Made by a program: the position numbers and the translations under genes | Assembly (NCBI GenBank): GCA_038321615.1 | Contig: JBBQFC010000031.1 | Coordinates: 1-39,035, forward strand | Length of the DNA: 39,035 bases | Direction of reading: 5' to 3' | Source of the DNA: JBBQFC01 sp038321615 | Lineage (GTDB): Bacteria > Bacteroidota > Bacteroidia > Flavobacteriales_D > Cryomorphaceae | Notes under the pieces: generated by a model | What the model saw: only the letters and a program-made list of their open reading frames with translations | Told to the model about the DNA's origin: nothing | Databases searched by the model: none | In this document: piece after piece, positions 17,450 through 26,821 of the stretch | Layout: the number at the start of each line of letters is the position of its first letter | Numbering within the stretch: position 1 is the stretch's first letter

Positions 17450-18283
17450 ATGACCACTGACGAGTTTATCAAAAATGCCATTCTTGAAGACGTCGGCGAT
17501 GGCGATCACACGAGCGAAGCCTGTGTGGACGAAAAGGCTATCAGCCGCGCTCGAATGATCATCAAGCAAGATGGGGTACTGGCCGGCACTACCATCGCTG
17601 AGCAAATCTTCTACTATATCGACCCATCGCTCAAAGTAGAGCATCTAATATCCGAAGGCGACCGGGTTAAAAAAGGAGACATCGCATTTACCGTAAAAGG
17701 TTCCGCACGCAGCATACTTAAAGGCGAGCGATTGGCGCTCAATTGCGCACAACGTATGAGTGGAGTAGCATCGCTTACCCGAAAAGTGGTAGATCAACTC
17801 GAAGGCCTACCGACCCAAGTGCTAGATACACGCAAGACCACACCGGGGCTGAGGTTTCTTGAAAAGCTAGCAGTTCAACTTGGTGGCGGAAAAAATCACC
17901 GCTATGGGCTATACGATATGATGATGATCAAGGACAACCACATAGATTATGCCGGTGGTATCGAAGCGGCTATCGATCGGTGCAACGCATACAGACGAGA
18001 TCAATTTCCGGAAATGAAGCTGGAGATCGAAGCTCGAAACATGGAAGAACTCAACCGGATACTTGCCAAAGGCCATATTGATCGTATCATGCTCGATAAT
18101 TTTAGCTTTGAAGACTTACGCGAAGCGGTGAAAAAGATTCATGGCAAATACGAAACCGAAGCGAGTGGTAATATCAGCGTCGAAAATGCCCGTCAATACG
18201 CCGAGTGCGGAGTTGACTATATCAGCATGGGCGCTCTAACGCATAGCGCCGGAAGTTTAGACATCAGCTTAAAGGCTTTTTAG
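17450..18283 (+). CDS. nadC: Nicotinate-nucleotide pyrophosphorylase (quinolinate phosphoribosyltransferase)
   Basis: A 277-residue enzyme that turns quinolinate and PRPP into nicotinate mononucleotide, CO2 and pyrophosphate in NAD synthesis. Landmarks are EDVGDGDHTSEAC near the start, the N-terminal domain with GDIAFTVKGSARSILKGERLALN, the loop CAQRMSGVASLTRK, VLDTRKTTPGLRFLEKLAVQLGGGKNHRYGLYDMMMIKDNH with its active-site Arg, Lys and His residues, IEARNMEEL, IMLDNF and the final VDYISMGALTHS. The start at 17450 (MTTDEFI) puts the family core at its usual distance; an ATG at 17414 would add twelve residues. A 16-bp palindrome and a poor -7 box lie just upstream. nadA and nadB are not nearby. 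The YihY-type gene follows after 49 bases. Confidence 0.93.
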   Translation: MTTDEFIKNAILEDVGDGDHTSEACVDEKAISRARMIIKQDGVLAGTTIAEQIFYYIDPSLKVEHLISEGDRVKKGDIAFTVKGSARSILKGERLALNCAQRMSGVASLTRKVVDQLEGLPTQVLDTRKTTPGLRFLEKLAVQLGGGKNHRYGLYDMMMIKDNHIDYAGGIEAAIDRCNAYRRDQFPEMKLEIEARNMEELNRILAKGHIDRIMLDNFSFEDLREAVKKIHGKYETEASGNISVENARQYAECGVDYISMGALTHSAGSLDISLKAF

Positions 18284-18332
18284 GCGATTTGGTTCAGACT
18301 AAAGCGATAAGGCTTATTTTAGCGGCTTAGAA

Positions 18333-19292
18333 ATGGCTGGCTGGATCGAAAAGTGGAAAGGAAAGTTTCTGAATTCAAAAGGAGTTCAGAAAGCTATCGC
18401 AATCACGCGATCGATAAAATTGCCGGGGTTTGAAGGGCTTTCACTTTATCAGTTGTTGCTCATTATCGGAGTGGGCCTAAAGAAAGGGCGCATTACCAAC
18501 CGATCAGCCGCCGTTTCGTTTCGCATATTGCTCGCCATACCACCACTTCTCATTGTATTGCTAACTGTAATACCCTTCATTCCGATCGATAACTTTCAGG
18601 AAAATCTGCTCGACACCATAGCCCGGGCGATGCCTATAAGTGCCTTCTATCTTTTTGAAGACACCCTCAACGATCTGATCACTAAGAAACAAGAAACCTT
18701 GATCAGCATTTCCTTTTTCATGGCTCTTTTCTTCGCTTCCAATGCTGTACAGGCTATTCTCGAAGGCTTCAGCCATAGCTACCACAGCAGTAAAAACCGC
18801 GGGGCGCTCAGGCAAATTGGAGTCTCTTTTTTGGTGATGCTCGTATTGAGCTTCATGGTAATTGTAGGCGTAGCCTTAATCACATTTACGGACCCAGTGC
18901 TCAACTTACTCGAAGATTACAACATCCGCTTCAACGATTTCGGGCATGTTCTAATCGGCATCGTAAAATGGTTGTTAGTAATATTGCTTTTCGAAATTGG
19001 CATTTCAGTGCTCTATCGGGCCGGTACTGGTAATACGTGGCGAGCCATCAACGCCGGAGCCTCTTTCGCCACACTCGGTTTAATTATTGTTTCTTCACTT
19101 TTTGCCTGGTATGTCAACAATTTTGGGAATTACAACAAACTCTATGGATCAGTAGGTACTGTTCTGGTAGTGATGTTCTGGCTCTACCTCAATGTGATTG
19201 TACTTCTCGTAGGATTTGAAATTAATGCTGGTCTCCATCGGGCAAATGATAAGGTAGAAGACTTGGAGCCAGAAGATATTATTGCGGTTTAA
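18333..19292 (+). CDS. YihY/BrkB-family inner membrane protein
   Basis: A 319-residue integral membrane protein with about six hydrophobic spans, for example PPLLIVLLTVIPFIPI, ISFFMALFFASNAVQAI, VSFLVMLVLSFMVIVGVALI, WLLVILLFEIGISVLY, ATLGLIIVSSLFAWYV and VLVVMFWLYLNVIVLLVGFEI. The segment NRSAAVSFRILLAIPPLL near the start, the NNFGNYNKLYGSVGTVLVVMFWLY block and the GFEINAGL ending are family hallmarks. Despite the old labels (virulence factor BrkB, ribonuclease BN) members are simply membrane proteins of poorly known role; RNase BN activity was a misassignment. The gene lies 49 bases after nadC in the same direction and probably shares its transcript. Confidence 0.85.
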   Translation: MAGWIEKWKGKFLNSKGVQKAIAITRSIKLPGFEGLSLYQLLLIIGVGLKKGRITNRSAAVSFRILLAIPPLLIVLLTVIPFIPIDNFQENLLDTIARAMPISAFYLFEDTLNDLITKKQETLISISFFMALFFASNAVQAILEGFSHSYHSSKNRGALRQIGVSFLVMLVLSFMVIVGVALITFTDPVLNLLEDYNIRFNDFGHVLIGIVKWLLVILLFEIGISVLYRAGTGNTWRAINAGASFATLGLIIVSSLFAWYVNNFGNYNKLYGSVGTVLVVMFWLYLNVIVLLVGFEINAGLHRANDKVEDLEPEDIIAV

Positions 19293-19477
19293 CACGCTGA
19301 TAAATCTCGAATTTATATTTTTCAAACGTTTAAATTCGACCCATCAAAGCTAGATTTCTAGAACAACTAGAGCCCATCCATTTTTGGGAACCATTCGGAT
19401 GGAAAGCGCCTTGGCCAAAAATTGGAATAAGGGGAATTATCGCCCATCTCAACAAAATCAGAGAGCAAAGCAGAGGA

Positions 19478-20608
19478 TTGCCAGCGGTTGAATATCCCAA
19501 ATTTCGGAAGCCTATTTTGCTTTCGGCAAATACCATCAACCAGCGGGAAGCGCTTCGCCCGCTCATTGAGCATTTTCAAGATCGATTAGAAATAATTACG
19601 GAGCGTACGGAACTTTTTTTGGAGTTTGAAGGCGCAATCATCCTTCATTCCATGCCAACAAAAGAGCAAGTCGAGGCCTTGGCGCTAAACTCTTCATCGT
19701 CTCTTTTAGCAGGTTTCTTCACACTTCGGGGCTTCATTCGCAATGCTTTCCTTCGGCGGTTTTACAATATCTTTAAGCCATTCGGGCAGTATCATTTTTT
19801 GCATAAGGCATTTGAGAAAAGTCCCCGACCTAAACTATATATAGCTTCAAACGATCATTCCGGATTGAGCCAAGTGGGTTTTTTGGTAGCGAATGAGTTG
19901 CGCATTTCCACTTTGTACCTGCAGCACGCATCAGTCAGCGAAAAATTTCCACCGCTATCGGTAACCTACGCTTTGCTGGAAGGCCAAGATGCCGCTGAGA
20001 AATACGCTGCCGCCGGACATTCCCACACGAAAGTGACCTTGGTAGGTACGATGAAATACGATAAGTACTTAAATAAAGCTTTGAGCGAGCCGATTCCAAA
20101 CCAAGTTGGAGTAGCCATAGGCCCTGCTTTTGTCGATTACGACGCGGTGTACAGTTTATGCCAAAGCCTTGACCACCAAAATATGCAATTCACGGTGCGG
20201 TTTCACCCAGGGGTGGCCGATCAGATTAAAAACCCATTTCTAGCCCAAAAATGGGAGCAATCGAACCCAAATGATGAGTCGGCATTGGATTTCATCATGC
20301 GGTGTGGTACGATCATTTCAGGCGATAGCAACATTCTTTTGGAGACAATTGCCTTCAATCGGCGCCCTATCTATTTCGCTTCCACTGGAGAATCCATCGA
20401 CTATTACGGCTTTTGTAAAAATGGAATTGTCGAGCCAGCCCGCCTGACCAGTAATGAAGTACTTATTGCCCTGCGAGAACCTTACGACCCCCGTACGTTT
20501 CGCCCGAAGGCTGAGCGCTACATAGCTTTTTTGAATGGTAGAGAAGCTGACCAAGCAGGTAGACGGGTAATTGATAAAGTAGAAGGTCTCTTAAACCAGC
20601 TGAGCTAA
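19478..20608 (+). CDS. GT-B-like glycan biosynthesis protein; start codon unclear
   Basis: At least 376 residues. The C-terminal half looks like a GT-B glycosyl- or glycerophosphotransferase fold: YIASNDHSGLSQVGFLVANEL, LYLQHASVSEKFPP, VTLVGTMKYDKYL, FTVRFHPGVADQ and CGTIISGDSNILLETIAFNRRPIYF, the last resembling the nucleotide-sugar site of CDP-glycerol or polysialyl-type transferases. The exact family and substrate are unknown to me. The position given uses the first standard start in frame, a TTG at 19478. The frame stays open upstream to a TAA at 19331-19333, and those 48 codons (LEQLEPIHFWEPFGWKAPW and so on) look coding yet contain no ATG, GTG or TTG. A rare start such as the ATT at 19334 or a damaged start is therefore possible. 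The gene converges with the protease gene with 7 bases between stops. Confidence 0.7.
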   Translation: MPAVEYPKFRKPILLSANTINQREALRPLIEHFQDRLEIITERTELFLEFEGAIILHSMPTKEQVEALALNSSSSLLAGFFTLRGFIRNAFLRRFYNIFKPFGQYHFLHKAFEKSPRPKLYIASNDHSGLSQVGFLVANELRISTLYLQHASVSEKFPPLSVTYALLEGQDAAEKYAAAGHSHTKVTLVGTMKYDKYLNKALSEPIPNQVGVAIGPAFVDYDAVYSLCQSLDHQNMQFTVRFHPGVADQIKNPFLAQKWEQSNPNDESALDFIMRCGTIISGDSNILLETIAFNRRPIYFASTGESIDYYGFCKNGIVEPARLTSNEVLIALREPYDPRTFRPKAERYIAFLNGREADQAGRRVIDKVEGLLNQLS

Positions 20609-20615
20609 AGCCAGC

Positions 20616-23600
20616 TTAATTTCCGGCGGCAGGATCGGCACCAATCATTCCAAAAGAACCAGCCAATATGGAAACATCTACCAGATTTACTTGTCCATCG
20701 CAGTTCAAATCAGCCAGGATATTGTATCCAACTGTTCCAAGCGGAGCACCAAACGCGGCTGATAGGACAGAGACATCCGTCAAATTAATCCGGTCGTTGA
20801 GATTTATATCGCCGCGGGAAAGGGAGTTCAAAGTCAGGCTATTTGCGCTAAGCGGAGATACCAGCACATTTAAAAAAGCCTTCGAAAGACTACCATTTAT
20901 GCGGACGTATAGATCGTAATTGCCTCCGGCGAGGGTCGTGGCAATATTCGCCGTCCCCGAAGTGGTCAGCATTCCGGTAAAAGTTCCTATTACATTTTCA
21001 GTGCCTGGTTCATAAGCACGGAGGGTTATTGGCCGTTCCCCGCAGTTTGGATTCCAGGTGAGACTTATGGCGATGGATGGTGCACAAGGCACCACACCTG
21101 TATTGCCGCCTGTGCAAATTCCGCAAGCATCAAGCAAAGCTGAGCCATTAGGCACACCCGCGCAATCAGCGCAGGTTTGATTGTCATTCGCCGGGTTGGC
21201 ATCGCAAACACCACAGGCATCGAGCGTGGAATTGCCATTTGGCACACCTGCACAGTCGGCGCAGGTTTGATTGTCATTCGCCGGGTTGCTGTCGCAGACA
21301 CCACAGGCATCGAGCGTGGAACTGCCATTAGGCATACCCGCGCAGTCGGCGCAGGTTTGATTGTCGTTCGCCGGATTGGCGTCGCAGACACCGCAGGCAT
21401 CGAGCGTGGAATTGCCATTGGGCACACCTGCACAGTCGGCGCAAGTTTGATTGTCGTTTGCCGGGTTGCTGTCGCAAACTCCACAGGCATCAAGCGCGGA
21501 ATTGCCATTGGGCACACCCGCACAGTCGGCGCAGGTTTGATTGTCGTTCGCCGGATTGGCATCGCAAACACCGCAGGCATCAAGCGCGGAATTGCCATTG
21601 GGCACACCTGCACAGTCGGCGCAGGTTTGATTGTTGTTCGCCGGGTTGGCGTCGCAAACTCCGCAGGCATCGAGCGTGGAACTGCCATTGGGCACACCTG
21701 CACAGTCGGCGCAGGTTTGATTGTCGTTCGCCGGATTAGCATCGCAAACACCGCAGGCATCGAGGGTGGAATTGCCATTGGGCACACCCGCACAGTCGGC
21801 GCAGGTTTGATTGTTGTTCGCAGGATTGGCATCGCAGACACCGCAGGCATCGAGCGTTGAAGCGCCATTGGGCACACCCGCACAATCGAGTGGGGCAGTT
21901 TCTGCGATCGAAATATTATCAAGATAAAGATTGTTTCCATAGCCATTAATTACACGGAAGCGCACCCGCACCGCATCGCCTGAATAGGCCGTTAAATCAA
22001 TAGTCTGGGCGCTCCACTGCGCGCAGGTGGGTGTGTATGAAGAAGTGGTGGATCCGGCTGTGGCTAAAACTAAATTCGCCCGATCCCACAAGGTAGTCCA
22101 GTCTGACTCGCACTCCCGAATGATTTGAACTTGCATTCTATCGAAAAAGGTTGAACTATAGCGGGCATAAGCATAATCAAATGTCAATTCTGGCGCTGCC
22201 GCTGAAGTGAGATTGGTCCACGGCGAGACGAGATCATCTATCTGTCCCGTGCTATTGTACGTAAATAATTCTATTCGCGCCACAGAGCCATTCACGCAGT
22301 TTGATTGGATATTGTTGGAGCTCGCCCAAGTGGTCAAAGCATCCGGATTGTTGATCTCCCAGCCGGTACCAGGAAAGCTACCTGAGAAATTATTGGTCAT
22401 CGGAAGACCCACGCTCTCGACTGAAGTAACTGTAAAAGATGCAAAAGCAGCATTATTAAAGAAATCCTGATCAGCGAGTCCGTTTGGGTTTTGGAGTATA
22501 ACGCTGATTTCTTGCGCGCCCGGATTCACAGCTACGGCTGGTAAGTTGATGGTAGTACTGGCGTTGGTTGCCAAACTACCATTGTAAACAAAAGAGTTGA
22601 TTGCGCCTCCACTTATGGAATAAGCTATGGTAAAGGTGGTGATAGTCTGGCTACCCAAATTAATTACTGCAATTTGCGGACTCACGGTATTTCCACATAC
22701 ATCTCCCTGAGGTTGGAGTATGGATTGAATAGCAATATCGCGGGCGAAAACGGGTGCGGCAGTGATCGTAAAATTGGAGTTCGAAATATCAAAGAAAATA
22801 TTGTTTGCGGCCTTTACTTTTATGCGTGCCTGCGTTGTCGAAATGTTTGGAATAACAACGGATTGAGAGCCGTCATTAGCCACTGCATTCGCCAAGGTGA
22901 ACGGGAAAGTTTGCCCGCCGTCGGTAGAGAGAAAAATGTCCACATTGGCGCAGCTTACCGGAGCGACGGTGGTATTAGCCACCAACCAGGTAATAGTTTG
23001 ATTGGAATTTCCTGCCCAGTTTACATTCGTATTTGGCGCCGTTACCACGAAGGGGCCGGAATTGGATGTAACCTGAAAAGCCACTTGAGCATCGCCTACT
23101 CCGCCACCAATTGCGGCATTGTCGCGCACGGTGCAGCGGAAGGTCAGATCGCGGGTATAAGTCGGCAATCGTTCACCGATTACGGTGGTGTTATTGAGCA
23201 AATTGCTCAGCCGGGGAAAGATTCGAGTGGGACTTGAAGTAGGCAACCAACTTCGGAATATGGGCGCATTGCCCGATGGATTTGTTAAATTATTGTCCGC
23301 ACCATCCGTTGCCGGCCCTAGGTTGTATTGTTCCCAGCAATACGTCAGTGTGTTTCCGTTTGGATCGGTAGCGGTAGCTGTGAGTTCAAAAGGCGTAGAA
23401 ATAGGAATGGTGAAGCCGCCGGAAGGAACCGTAACCACCGGTGGGTTATTGCCGGTAGGCGAAGTAGTAGCGCAGGAGTTTCCTCCACCTGTGACGCTGA
23501 AAGTGCGCATTTCGTTGTAACTACGATTATGAAAATAATCGTTGCTATTGTTCTGGAGATTGGGCGCGCAAATGCCCGCGTAGCCCATAATGGTAGAAGC

Positions 23601-24761
23601 AGAGCCCGGTTCATAAGCCGCCGATGCAGCACGATTACAAGGATTATTTTGGGTGTGGTTGCCCCCCCATTGGTGTCCCATTTCGTGGGCTACATAGTCT
23701 ATATCAAATGGATCGCCTACAGGACTGGAGCCACCGGTAACGCCGCCAGCTTTGATGTTCGAGTTGCACACCGATTGAAGGAAGGCCACGCCGCCGCCAC
23801 CTGTGCCAAACACATGACCGATGTCATAATTTGACGATCCGATTTCTAAATCGCAGGTGGTTTGATTCTGACTGAGCATGGCACTCACGTCGCTATTAGT
23901 GTAGGGGTCGGTTCCTGCGTTTAGGAAAATCACATCCGAATTATTCGCGACCATAATCATTTCAAGGCTCAAATCGCGTTCGAAAACCCCATTTACGCGG
24001 TTCATGCTTGTGATAAAAGCCGACATAACGAGGGGAATAGTTCCGCCGTGAAAGCTTGCGTATTCGCCTGTGCACGCCAAAGCCAATTGGTACGTGCGCA
24101 GCTGGGTTCCATTGGCTGCTTTAGCTTCGGCGGGCAAAGTCATTCTACTTGGACCGTCTTTTCTTCGGCGATCGATTTTTAAGCGGTTTTGATTTCCGTC
24201 AGGGTGGCTTATATCGCCCCCGAGCGGATCGCAAGTAGCCATTTGTTTGGAAGTATTCGCGTAGAAATCGCTTCGCCAGTAAACGATGTAGGTATTGGTG
24301 ATGCCAAAAGCATAAGGGTCTATGAAAAACGTACCGCTTGGAGTAAAAACCTGTCCGTGAAAACCTCTCAAAGTAAAATCAAAACGGGCGCTAAAAGCCA
24401 GCTCTGTATTCAATGCTTCACCCACGTAGGTGCGTATTTCGGGAAATTGCGCTTGCAAGGCATCATTCATTACCGATCGCTCAGCTATGCGAAAGGCTAT
24501 CATTTGACCTTCGGGGGTTGGGATTTCAAGAATGAGCGTAGAATTACCTATGGCCTCTGTCCGAGAGTTTGGCGCATCGCTTAAAAAGCTTTGCATTTCT
24601 TCCTCGTCGAGCTGAAGTGTGCGGTATTTGGCTGGAACAATTTGCCTGTTTGCCCCCTGGGGCTCAGCAGCGGATCTCCACAACGGCGATTGGCCAAAAG
24701 CAAGGAATGTACAGCAAAGTAGGGCGGCTAATAAACCGAAGGAGTGGCGCATCTTAATCAT
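20616..24761 (-). CDS. Secreted metzincin metalloprotease with Cys-rich repeats and dockerin-like tail
   Basis: A 1381-residue exported protein. Residues 1-23 are a signal peptide ending LAFGQ. A propeptide-like region runs to about 185. The protease domain (about 215-435) has the full zinc motif HEMGHQWGGNH (H359, E360, H363, H369) and the downstream Met-turn SASTIMGYAG, as in reprolysin-like family M12B enzymes. Beta domains follow: VTSNSGPFVVTAPNTNVNWAG (about 575-675), a CARDB-like domain (about 685-785) and a choice-of-anchor-J-like domain (about 790-955, LPMTNNFSGSFPGTGWEI). Residues 959-1198 are eight exact-length 30-residue repeats of the type DCAGVPNGNSTLDACGVCD, then a ninth divergent unit. 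The tail after residue 1228 is an Ig-like plus dockerin-like module shared with the lysyl oxidase protein. It should digest extracellular protein; the substrate is unknown. An in-frame ATG three codons inside (24752) is an equally good start. Confidence 0.9.
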   Translation of the reverse strand: MIKMRHSFGLLAALLCCTFLAFGQSPLWRSAAEPQGANRQIVPAKYRTLQLDEEEMQSFLSDAPNSRTEAIGNSTLILEIPTPEGQMIAFRIAERSVMNDALQAQFPEIRTYVGEALNTELAFSARFDFTLRGFHGQVFTPSGTFFIDPYAFGITNTYIVYWRSDFYANTSKQMATCDPLGGDISHPDGNQNRLKIDRRRKDGPSRMTLPAEAKAANGTQLRTYQLALACTGEYASFHGGTIPLVMSAFITSMNRVNGVFERDLSLEMIMVANNSDVIFLNAGTDPYTNSDVSAMLSQNQTTCDLEIGSSNYDIGHVFGTGGGGVAFLQSVCNSNIKAGGVTGGSSPVGDPFDIDYVAHEMGHQWGGNHTQNNPCNRAASAAYEPGSASTIMGYAGICAPNLQNNSNDYFHNRSYNEMRTFSVTGGGNSCATTSPTGNNPPVVTVPSGGFTIPISTPFELTATATDPNGNTLTYCWEQYNLGPATDGADNNLTNPSGNAPIFRSWLPTSSPTRIFPRLSNLLNNTTVIGERLPTYTRDLTFRCTVRDNAAIGGGVGDAQVAFQVTSNSGPFVVTAPNTNVNWAGNSNQTITWLVANTTVAPVSCANVDIFLSTDGGQTFPFTLANAVANDGSQSVVIPNISTTQARIKVKAANNIFFDISNSNFTITAAPVFARDIAIQSILQPQGDVCGNTVSPQIAVINLGSQTITTFTIAYSISGGAINSFVYNGSLATNASTTINLPAVAVNPGAQEISVILQNPNGLADQDFFNNAAFASFTVTSVESVGLPMTNNFSGSFPGTGWEINNPDALTTWASSNNIQSNCVNGSVARIELFTYNSTGQIDDLVSPWTNLTSAAAPELTFDYAYARYSSTFFDRMQVQIIRECESDWTTLWDRANLVLATAGSTTSSYTPTCAQWSAQTIDLTAYSGDAVRVRFRVINGYGNNLYLDNISIAETAPLDCAGVPNGASTLDACGVCDANPANNNQTCADCAGVPNGNSTLDACGVCDANPANDNQTCADCAGVPNGSSTLDACGVCDANPANNNQTCADCAGVPNGNSALDACGVCDANPANDNQTCADCAGVPNGNSALDACGVCDSNPANDNQTCADCAGVPNGNSTLDACGVCDANPANDNQTCADCAGMPNGSSTLDACGVCDSNPANDNQTCADCAGVPNGNSTLDACGVCDANPANDNQTCADCAGVPNGSALLDACGICTGGNTGVVPCAPSIAISLTWNPNCGERPITLRAYEPGTENVIGTFTGMLTTSGTANIATTLAGGNYDLYVRINGSLSKAFLNVLVSPLSANSLTLNSLSRGDINLNDRINLTDVSVLSAAFGAPLGTVGYNILADLNCDGQVNLVDVSILAGSFGMIGADPAAGN
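21081..21887 (-). repeat. Tandem 90-bp repeats within the metalloprotease gene (8 units plus a degenerate ninth)
   Basis: Eight in-phase units of exactly 90 bases fill 21168-21887, and a ninth degenerate 87-base unit covers 21081-21167. Units differ by only a few bases, such as GNS/SSS/GAS and DAN/DSN choices. Each encodes one Cys-rich 30-residue module with four Cys. The high identity makes copy-number change by recombination likely. Confidence 0.93.
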
Positions 24762-24902
24762 TTAAGGCATAGGAACATCCCAAGCCGAGTGGTTAGTGGG
24801 CTAAGATAGAGAAAAGTAATATAGATTCAAATGGGCATTGTGCCTATGATTGCCCAGATCGATCGGCGATTCGGCCTATTAGGTTCCACATAGAGCGCCC
24901 CT

Positions 24903-26675
24903 TTAATACAACTGCTGCAGAGATTGCAATTTACGGTATAGCCCATTTTCTCGAGCGAGAAGTTCGGCATGGTTTCCAAATTCCACTTTTTCCCCATTTT
25001 CGAGCACCATTATTTGGTCGGCGTTACGCACGGTGCTAAGGCGGTGCGCAATAACAATACTCGTGCGCCCTTTCATAAGTCTATCGAGCGCATCTTGCAC
25101 CAACTGTTCACTTTCCGAATCGAGCGCCGACGTTGCTTCATCGAGTATCAACACTGCTGGATCGCGGAGTACGGCTCGTGCTATGGCTATGCGTTGGCGC
25201 TGTCCACCGCTTAGCTGAACTCCCCGCTCCCCGACCAAGGTATCAAAGCCATCGGGGAAACTTTCGATAAAGTCAAATGCATTGGCTTGGCGGGCGGCAT
25301 TGCCGATCGCTTCATCGCCCGCATCGGGATTACCATAGGCGATATTCTCGCGGATGGTGCCATTAAAAAGCAGTACTTCCTGGGGTACCACGGCAAACTG
25401 CCCACGGTAGCTCGACAGCGCGAAATTTCCCGCTGATTTGCCGTCCAAGGAAATTTCTCCCTTATCGGGCTTGTAAAAACGCAAGAGTAGGGCAACTAAG
25501 GTGGATTTCCCCGATCCGGATGGGCCCACGATGGCGAGCTGCTGGCCCGGTTCGATGGAAAATGAAAGGTCGCGGATTACGGGCATCTCCGGTCGGGAAG
25601 GGTAACGGAAGCTAACGTTTTGAAAAACAATAGCGCCCTTGGCGCGGTGGGCGATATCTCTTTTTCCAAGCTCTTCCATATCCGTGTCCAAGATCTCCAT
25701 TAAATTCTCGGTGGCACCAGCCGCTTTTTGGATATTGCTATACAAATCGGGTAAACTGCCGATAGAAGCGCCCAGAAAAATGGTGTACATTATAAAGGAC
25801 ACGAAAGAAGATTGCAGCAAGTCGCCACTTTCGGTCATAAGCACACCTTGCCAAATAACGACCACGATCGAACCGAACAGGCAAAGGATAATGAACGACG
25901 CGAATAATCCACGCCATACCGCACCCTTAGTAGCTAAAGAGCGAATCTCATCGATCACTACTCGAAAACGGCCAATTTCGAGCCACTCGTTTGTGAATGC
26001 CTTTACGCTCTGTATGCCTTGCAGGGCTTCTTCGAGTATACTGTTTGACGATGCGGCTGCGTCCTGCGTCTTTTTTGATAGTTTCCGAATATAGCGCCCG
26101 AATACCACCGCCAAAATGGCCACTGCAGGGATAATGCTCAACATAATAAGCGCAAGTTTGCCGGAAAGCCAAAGCAGAGCCGCGATACCTACCACAATCG
26201 TAATAATTTGGCGGATAAACTCAGCTATGGTGGTTGTAAACGTTGTTTGAAGTTGGTTGATATCTGTGGCAATGCGGCTAGTAAGCTCGCCTACCTTATG
26301 CTGGTTGAAGTACTGCAACGGGGCACTTACCAGGCGTGTAAAAGCCTGTTCACGAATGTCGCGGAGGCTGAACTCGGTGACCTGTGTAAAGAGCAAGATT
26401 CGGAAGAAGGAGAAGATGGCTTGCGCGATAAACACGGCAAACAGGGCTGCAATAATTTGATCGATCGCGTCGAAACGAATATTAACGCCGCTGCCCGACG
26501 CTTGCGCTGGATCGCGACCGATGAGCAAGCCAAGAAAATACGGGAACAACATAGCCGTGAGGCTGCTGAGAATCAAAAATGCAAAACCGAGCGTGAATCT
26601 GCCGCGGTAAGGTTTTAGAAACCGCATGAATCGGGTGGATTCCTTCCAACTTGGTCTTTTCTTAACTGCTTCCAT
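24903..26675 (-). CDS. ABC exporter, fused permease and ATPase (lipid or multidrug type)
   Basis: A 590-residue half-transporter. Membrane spans occupy residues about 25-310 (FTLGFAFLILSSLTAMLFPYF and later). The ATPase domain follows with Walker A GPSGSGKST near 383-391, signature LSGGQRQR near 487-494, Walker B AVLILDEATSALD near 503-515 and AHRLSTVRN near 541. It belongs to the same broad MsbA/LmrA/BmrA group as the exporter at 225-2054 but is a separate lineage. The substrate is unknown. The start at 26675 (MEAVKKRPSWKESTRF) is chosen because the 54 further in-frame codons upstream run through the promoter region and give an unlikely sequence. A TAnnTTTG box lies 29 bases before this ATG. 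The gene is divergent from rpmH. Confidence 0.88.
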   Translation of the reverse strand: MEAVKKRPSWKESTRFMRFLKPYRGRFTLGFAFLILSSLTAMLFPYFLGLLIGRDPAQASGSGVNIRFDAIDQIIAALFAVFIAQAIFSFFRILLFTQVTEFSLRDIREQAFTRLVSAPLQYFNQHKVGELTSRIATDINQLQTTFTTTIAEFIRQIITIVVGIAALLWLSGKLALIMLSIIPAVAILAVVFGRYIRKLSKKTQDAAASSNSILEEALQGIQSVKAFTNEWLEIGRFRVVIDEIRSLATKGAVWRGLFASFIILCLFGSIVVVIWQGVLMTESGDLLQSSFVSFIMYTIFLGASIGSLPDLYSNIQKAAGATENLMEILDTDMEELGKRDIAHRAKGAIVFQNVSFRYPSRPEMPVIRDLSFSIEPGQQLAIVGPSGSGKSTLVALLLRFYKPDKGEISLDGKSAGNFALSSYRGQFAVVPQEVLLFNGTIRENIAYGNPDAGDEAIGNAARQANAFDFIESFPDGFDTLVGERGVQLSGGQRQRIAIARAVLRDPAVLILDEATSALDSESEQLVQDALDRLMKGRTSIVIAHRLSTVRNADQIMVLENGEKVEFGNHAELLARENGLYRKLQSLQQLY

Positions 26676-26704
26676 TGCGTACTTTCGTTGCCTCAATTCG
26701 GCTG

Positions 26705-26712
26705 CAAAGGTA
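26705..26712 (-). promoter_or_regulatory. -7 promoter box for the ABC exporter
   Basis: On the minus strand this reads TACCTTTG, a match to TAnnTTTG, and is followed by CAGCC, a common extension in this window. No TTG is found at the expected distance upstream, so the -33 element is missing or weak. It is back to back with the rpmH promoter. Confidence 0.5.
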
Positions 26713-26751
26713 GGGCTATGAGCCGGTTTTTGAGGAAACTTGAAAATAGTT

Positions 26752-26781
26752 TTTGCAGAGATCGAAAAAAGCCTATTTTTG
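26752..26781 (+). promoter_or_regulatory. Bacteroidota-type promoter for rpmH
   Basis: TTTG at 26752-26755, an 18-base spacer, then TATTTTTG at 26774-26781. Both boxes match the consensus TTTG / TAnnTTTG. It predicts a leader of about 35 bases before the rpmH ATG at 26822. It is one of the two best promoter matches in the window, as expected for a highly expressed ribosomal gene. Confidence 0.75.
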
Positions 26782-26821
26782 CAGTCCGTTTTTGGGGAGC
26801 CCCAGCGAAAATTGAACAGCG

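Noticed and set aside
21168..21887. CRISPR-like array
   Set aside because: The units are contiguous 90-base coding repeats with no unique spacers, in frame with a protein.
21065..21946. Long open frames on both strands across the repeat region (293 codons minus, 227 codons plus, 93 codons plus)
   Set aside because: They exist because a 90-base, stop-free unit is repeated in phase; the real frame is the protease, with signal peptide, zinc motif and tail in one frame.
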